NCBI GenBank assembly: GCA_023430245.1
Contig: JAEZBA010000562.1
Coordinates: forward strand, 1 to 6,853
DNA: 6,853 nucleotides
Source: Pseudomonadota bacterium
GTDB taxonomy: Bacteria > Pseudomonadota > Alphaproteobacteria > Rhizobiales > Xanthobacteraceae
Direction: 5' to 3'
Shown: positions 6,050-6,853 of the stretch, in pieces
Position numbering within the stretch: the stretch's first letter is position 1
Layout of the letters: the number at the start of each line of letters is the position of its first letter
Notes under the pieces: generated by a model
Told to the model about the DNA's origin: nothing
What the model saw: the letters and a program-made list of their open reading frames with translations, nothing else
The model's database searches: none
Translations under genes and position numbers: made by a program

Positions 6050-6097
6050 TCTGCAGCTGAAGTGAGCCTGGGACTTCGCAAATGTCACCCTCTCAGC

Positions 6098-6102
6098 AGG
6101 AG
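6098..6102 (+). promoter_or_regulatory. Shine-Dalgarno AGGAG of the substrate-binding protein gene
   Basis: AGGAG lies six bases before the ATG at 6109 and fixes that start, which also gives a proper signal peptide. Confidence 0.65.
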
Positions 6103-6108
6103 TTCTCC

Positions 6109-6853
6109 ATGTTAGTGCTTCGCAAGTTGCGTCGGATGTTCGGAATCGCCGTTGTTGCCGCAGCCGTGAGCGTTGGCAGCCAGCCGGCGCTAGCGCAGCA
6201 AAAAGACGTGCGGATGATGCTCGATTGGGTCATCCAGGCCACTCATGCGCCGTTCTTCGTCGCTCAGCAAAAGGGGTACTTCAAGGATAATGGTCTAAAC
6301 GTTGCCATCGATCCTGGCAAAGGCGCGGGCAACGTCGCGGTCAGCGTCGCCAGCAATGTCTACAATTTCGGCTGGGTCGACCTGCCGACGATGATCAAGT
6401 TCAACGCGCAGAATCCGACCTCGCCGCTGGTTGCCGTCTATATCAGCTTCGACGACACCCCGCTGGCGGTGATCACGCTCAAGTCGAAGAATTACCGCAA
6501 GCCGGCCGACCTTAACGGCGCGAAGATCGCCGGCGGTCCCGGCACAGCAGTCTACGACACCATCTCGATCCTGCTGAAGGCCGCGAACGCCGAGAACGTG
6601 AAGATCAACTGGCTGCCGGTCCAGCCGCAACTGTTCGGCCCGATGGTTGCGCGCGGCGAAGCCGAAGGCACCGCGGGCTTCACCAACTCCAATATTCCCG
6701 CCCTCCTCGAGGTTGGGATCAAGATGGAGGACATCTATCCGATCCGTTATGCGGATTTCGGTGCCGACATGTACGGGCTAGCTCTGGTCACGACGAAGAA
6801 ATACGCGGAAGAGAACCCGGAGATCGTCCGCGGGATGGTGAAGGCTCTAAACA
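6109..6853 (+). CDS. ABC transporter substrate-binding protein, NMT1/THI5-like (SsuA-type), C-terminus outside window
   Basis: This is a periplasmic binding protein that delivers the substrate to the permease/ATPase encoded on the other strand. The first 29 residues are a Sec signal peptide: basic RKLRR (5-9), hydrophobic 11-22 and cleavage after ALA (27-29). The mature part shows the family pattern: LDWVIQATHAPFFVAQQKGYF (38-58) with the DW pair that often stacks on aromatic or heterocyclic ligands, GLNVAIDPGKGAGN (62-75), then the hinge/domain 2 region with DLNGAKIAGGPGTAVYD (134-150) and later MYGLALVTTKKYAEENPEIVRGMVKAL (221-247). There are 248 residues visible; family members are usually about 320-340, so perhaps 80 are missing. 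The window contains no other binding protein, so this one completes the importer. NMT1-type proteins bind sulfonates, pyrimidines, phthalates and similar compounds; the ligand here is not readable. Confidence 0.92.
   Translation, partial: MLVLRKLRRMFGIAVVAAAVSVGSQPALAQQKDVRMMLDWVIQATHAPFFVAQQKGYFKDNGLNVAIDPGKGAGNVAVSVASNVYNFGWVDLPTMIKFNAQNPTSPLVAVYISFDDTPLAVITLKSKNYRKPADLNGAKIAGGPGTAVYDTISILLKAANAENVKINWLPVQPQLFGPMVARGEAEGTAGFTNSNIPALLEVGIKMEDIYPIRYADFGADMYGLALVTTKKYAEENPEIVRGMVKALN

Noticed and set aside
6067..6083. Sigma-54-like GG...GC elements before the binding-protein gene
   Set aside because: The GG and GC are only six bases apart instead of the required ten, so this is not a -24/-12 promoter.
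5807..6088. Minus-strand 93-codon frame covering the divergent promoter
   Set aside because: It overlaps the regulator in another frame and runs through the promoter boxes; composition and position suggest chance.
6295..6734. Two minus-strand open frames inside the binding-protein gene
   Set aside because: They are antisense to a clear substrate-binding protein and have no domain.

Overview
The window is GC-rich with a strong G/C bias in third codon positions. The protein families suggest a metabolically versatile alphaproteobacterium, of the Bradyrhizobium/Rhodopseudomonas type; this taxonomic guess is inference from gene style, not a marker gene. It is a compact locus with eight genes, seven on the minus strand and one on the plus strand. 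There are no RNA genes, insertion sequences or CRISPR arrays.

Layout, read from the divergent control region outward. Between 5956 and 6108 lies a two-way promoter region. To the right (plus strand) is a periplasmic NMT1/SsuA-type substrate-binding protein, cut by the window end. To the left (minus strand) run an XRE-cupin regulator (5254-5955), a PuuE-like polysaccharide-deacetylase-fold hydrolase (4273-5175), an acetamidase/formamidase family amidase (3291-4259), a NitT/TauT-type ABC ATPase (2412-3206), its single permease (1568-2401), an alpha/beta hydrolase of the FrsA / 2,6-dihydroxypseudooxynicotine hydrolase type (320-1543), and an isochorismatase-family cysteine hydrolase (1-310) cut by the window start. 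Most gaps are 9-24 bases, with Shine-Dalgarno sequences overlapping upstream stop codons in two places. The two larger internal gaps (78 and 84 bases) carry a probable second promoter/operator and a probable intrinsic terminator or attenuator, respectively.

How it could work: the binding protein captures a small organic nitrogen compound in the periplasm, the permease and ATPase import it, and four different hydrolases, at least three of them from families that cleave C-N bonds, take it apart stepwise. The XRE-cupin protein probably senses the substrate or an intermediate and controls both directions. The substrate cannot be read from the sequence. Candidates are a cyclic amide or ureide, or an N-acyl/N-formyl heterocycle. 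The set does not match a textbook pathway I can name (not the rut, nic or pao gene sets), so it is best described as an uncharacterised import-and-hydrolysis operon.

Regulatory structure is the most concrete new observation: a 19-bp inverted repeat, ACTTTC-N7-GAAAGT, lies in the divergent promoter region, and a 10/12-matching copy with the same spacing lies in front of the deacetylase gene.
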